Source: Methanosarcina barkeri str. Wiesmoor
GTDB taxonomy: Archaea; Halobacteriota; Methanosarcinia; Methanosarcinales; Methanosarcinaceae
Length of the DNA: 64,000 bases
Assembly: GCF_000969985.1 (NCBI RefSeq)
Contig: NZ_CP009526.1
Coordinates: forward strand, 1,984,001 to 2,048,000
Reading direction: 5' to 3'
A program made the translations under genes and the position numbers. This document shows, piece after piece, positions 63,989 through 64,000 of the stretch (the first letter of the stretch is position 1; each line of letters begins with the position of its first letter). The notes beneath the pieces are model-generated. The model was not told where the DNA came from, searched no databases, and worked only from the letters and a program-made list of their open reading frames with translations.

Positions 63989-64000
63989 ATGTTTGAATCC
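63989..64000 (+). CDS. possible start of next gene, cut by window end
   Basis: ATG followed by Phe-Glu-Ser, 8 nt after GAGTGAGA, which could serve as ribosome-binding site. Only four codons are visible, so this rests on spacing alone. Confidence 0.3.

Overview
The window is chromosomal DNA of a methanogenic archaeon, almost certainly a Methanosarcina. The signs are low G+C with long AT-rich intergenic stretches, frequent TTG and GTG starts behind GGAG/GGGGG ribosome-binding sites, archaeal TATA elements, a tRNA-Arg with a canonical bulge-helix-bulge intron, YVTN surface proteins, archaeal GHMP-type shikimate kinase, 6-phospho-3-hexuloisomerase, a response regulator with a methanogen-type output domain, and a horizontally acquired N-type F-ATPase of the kind described in this genus. 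The species cannot be fixed from the sequence alone.

Layout. 1-2.9 kb: 3' part of a decayed YVTN surface-protein gene, tRNA-Leu(UAA), an RNase Z-like hydrolase and a small unknown protein. 3-8.3 kb (minus): a three-gene carbohydrate operon (GT4 glycosyltransferase with an extra C-terminal domain, GH130-type protein, GT4-cupin fusion). 8.3-15 kb: sparse region with a HELTH metallopeptidase-like protein, tRNA-Gln(CUG), a CcdA-type membrane protein and gene debris. 15-23 kb: housekeeping genes (aminotransferase, hxlB, Era-like GTPase with DUF2073 partner, PhoU/AbrB regulator, shikimate kinase, chorismate mutase, PurE). 23-36 kb: a defence region made of the C-terminal stub of a type I restriction HsdR followed by a complete type I-G (formerly I-U) CRISPR-Cas locus (cas3, csx17, csb1, csb2, cas4-cas1, cas2) and an array of 23 good plus 2 decayed repeats. 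36.8-47.2 kb: tRNA-Leu(CAA), cutA, a site-2-protease-like protein, two RCK/TrkA genes (one a K+ channel), a secreted protein, and two KaiC-like ATPases, one paired with a response regulator. 47.7-49 kb: intron-containing tRNA-Arg(UCG) and an intact IS200-type element. 49.2-56.6 kb: a full N-ATPase operon in the order atpD-C-Q-R-B-E-F-A-G. 57-64 kb: membrane proteins, small zinc-ribbon proteins and phosphoenolpyruvate synthase.

How genes work together. The CRISPR locus has everything expected for adaptation (Cas4-Cas1, Cas2), crRNA processing and Cascade (Csb2, Csb1, Csx17) and target degradation (Cas3 with its HD domain at the C-terminus). Its repeat folds into a perfect 7-bp stem with a GAAA tetraloop on the plus strand, and the decayed repeats lie far from cas2, so the leader is on the cas2 side. 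The N-ATPase operon encodes a second rotary ATPase with a two-carboxylate c subunit and a b-delta fusion. Its alpha and b subunits carry unusual repetitive charged tails.

Two themes run through the non-coding DNA. Short tandem repeats (11-47 bp units) occur in about 18 places, some reaching stop codons or duplicating a start region. There is also insertion-sequence debris, including two deletion derivatives of one tnpB-type IS605 family that share their ends.
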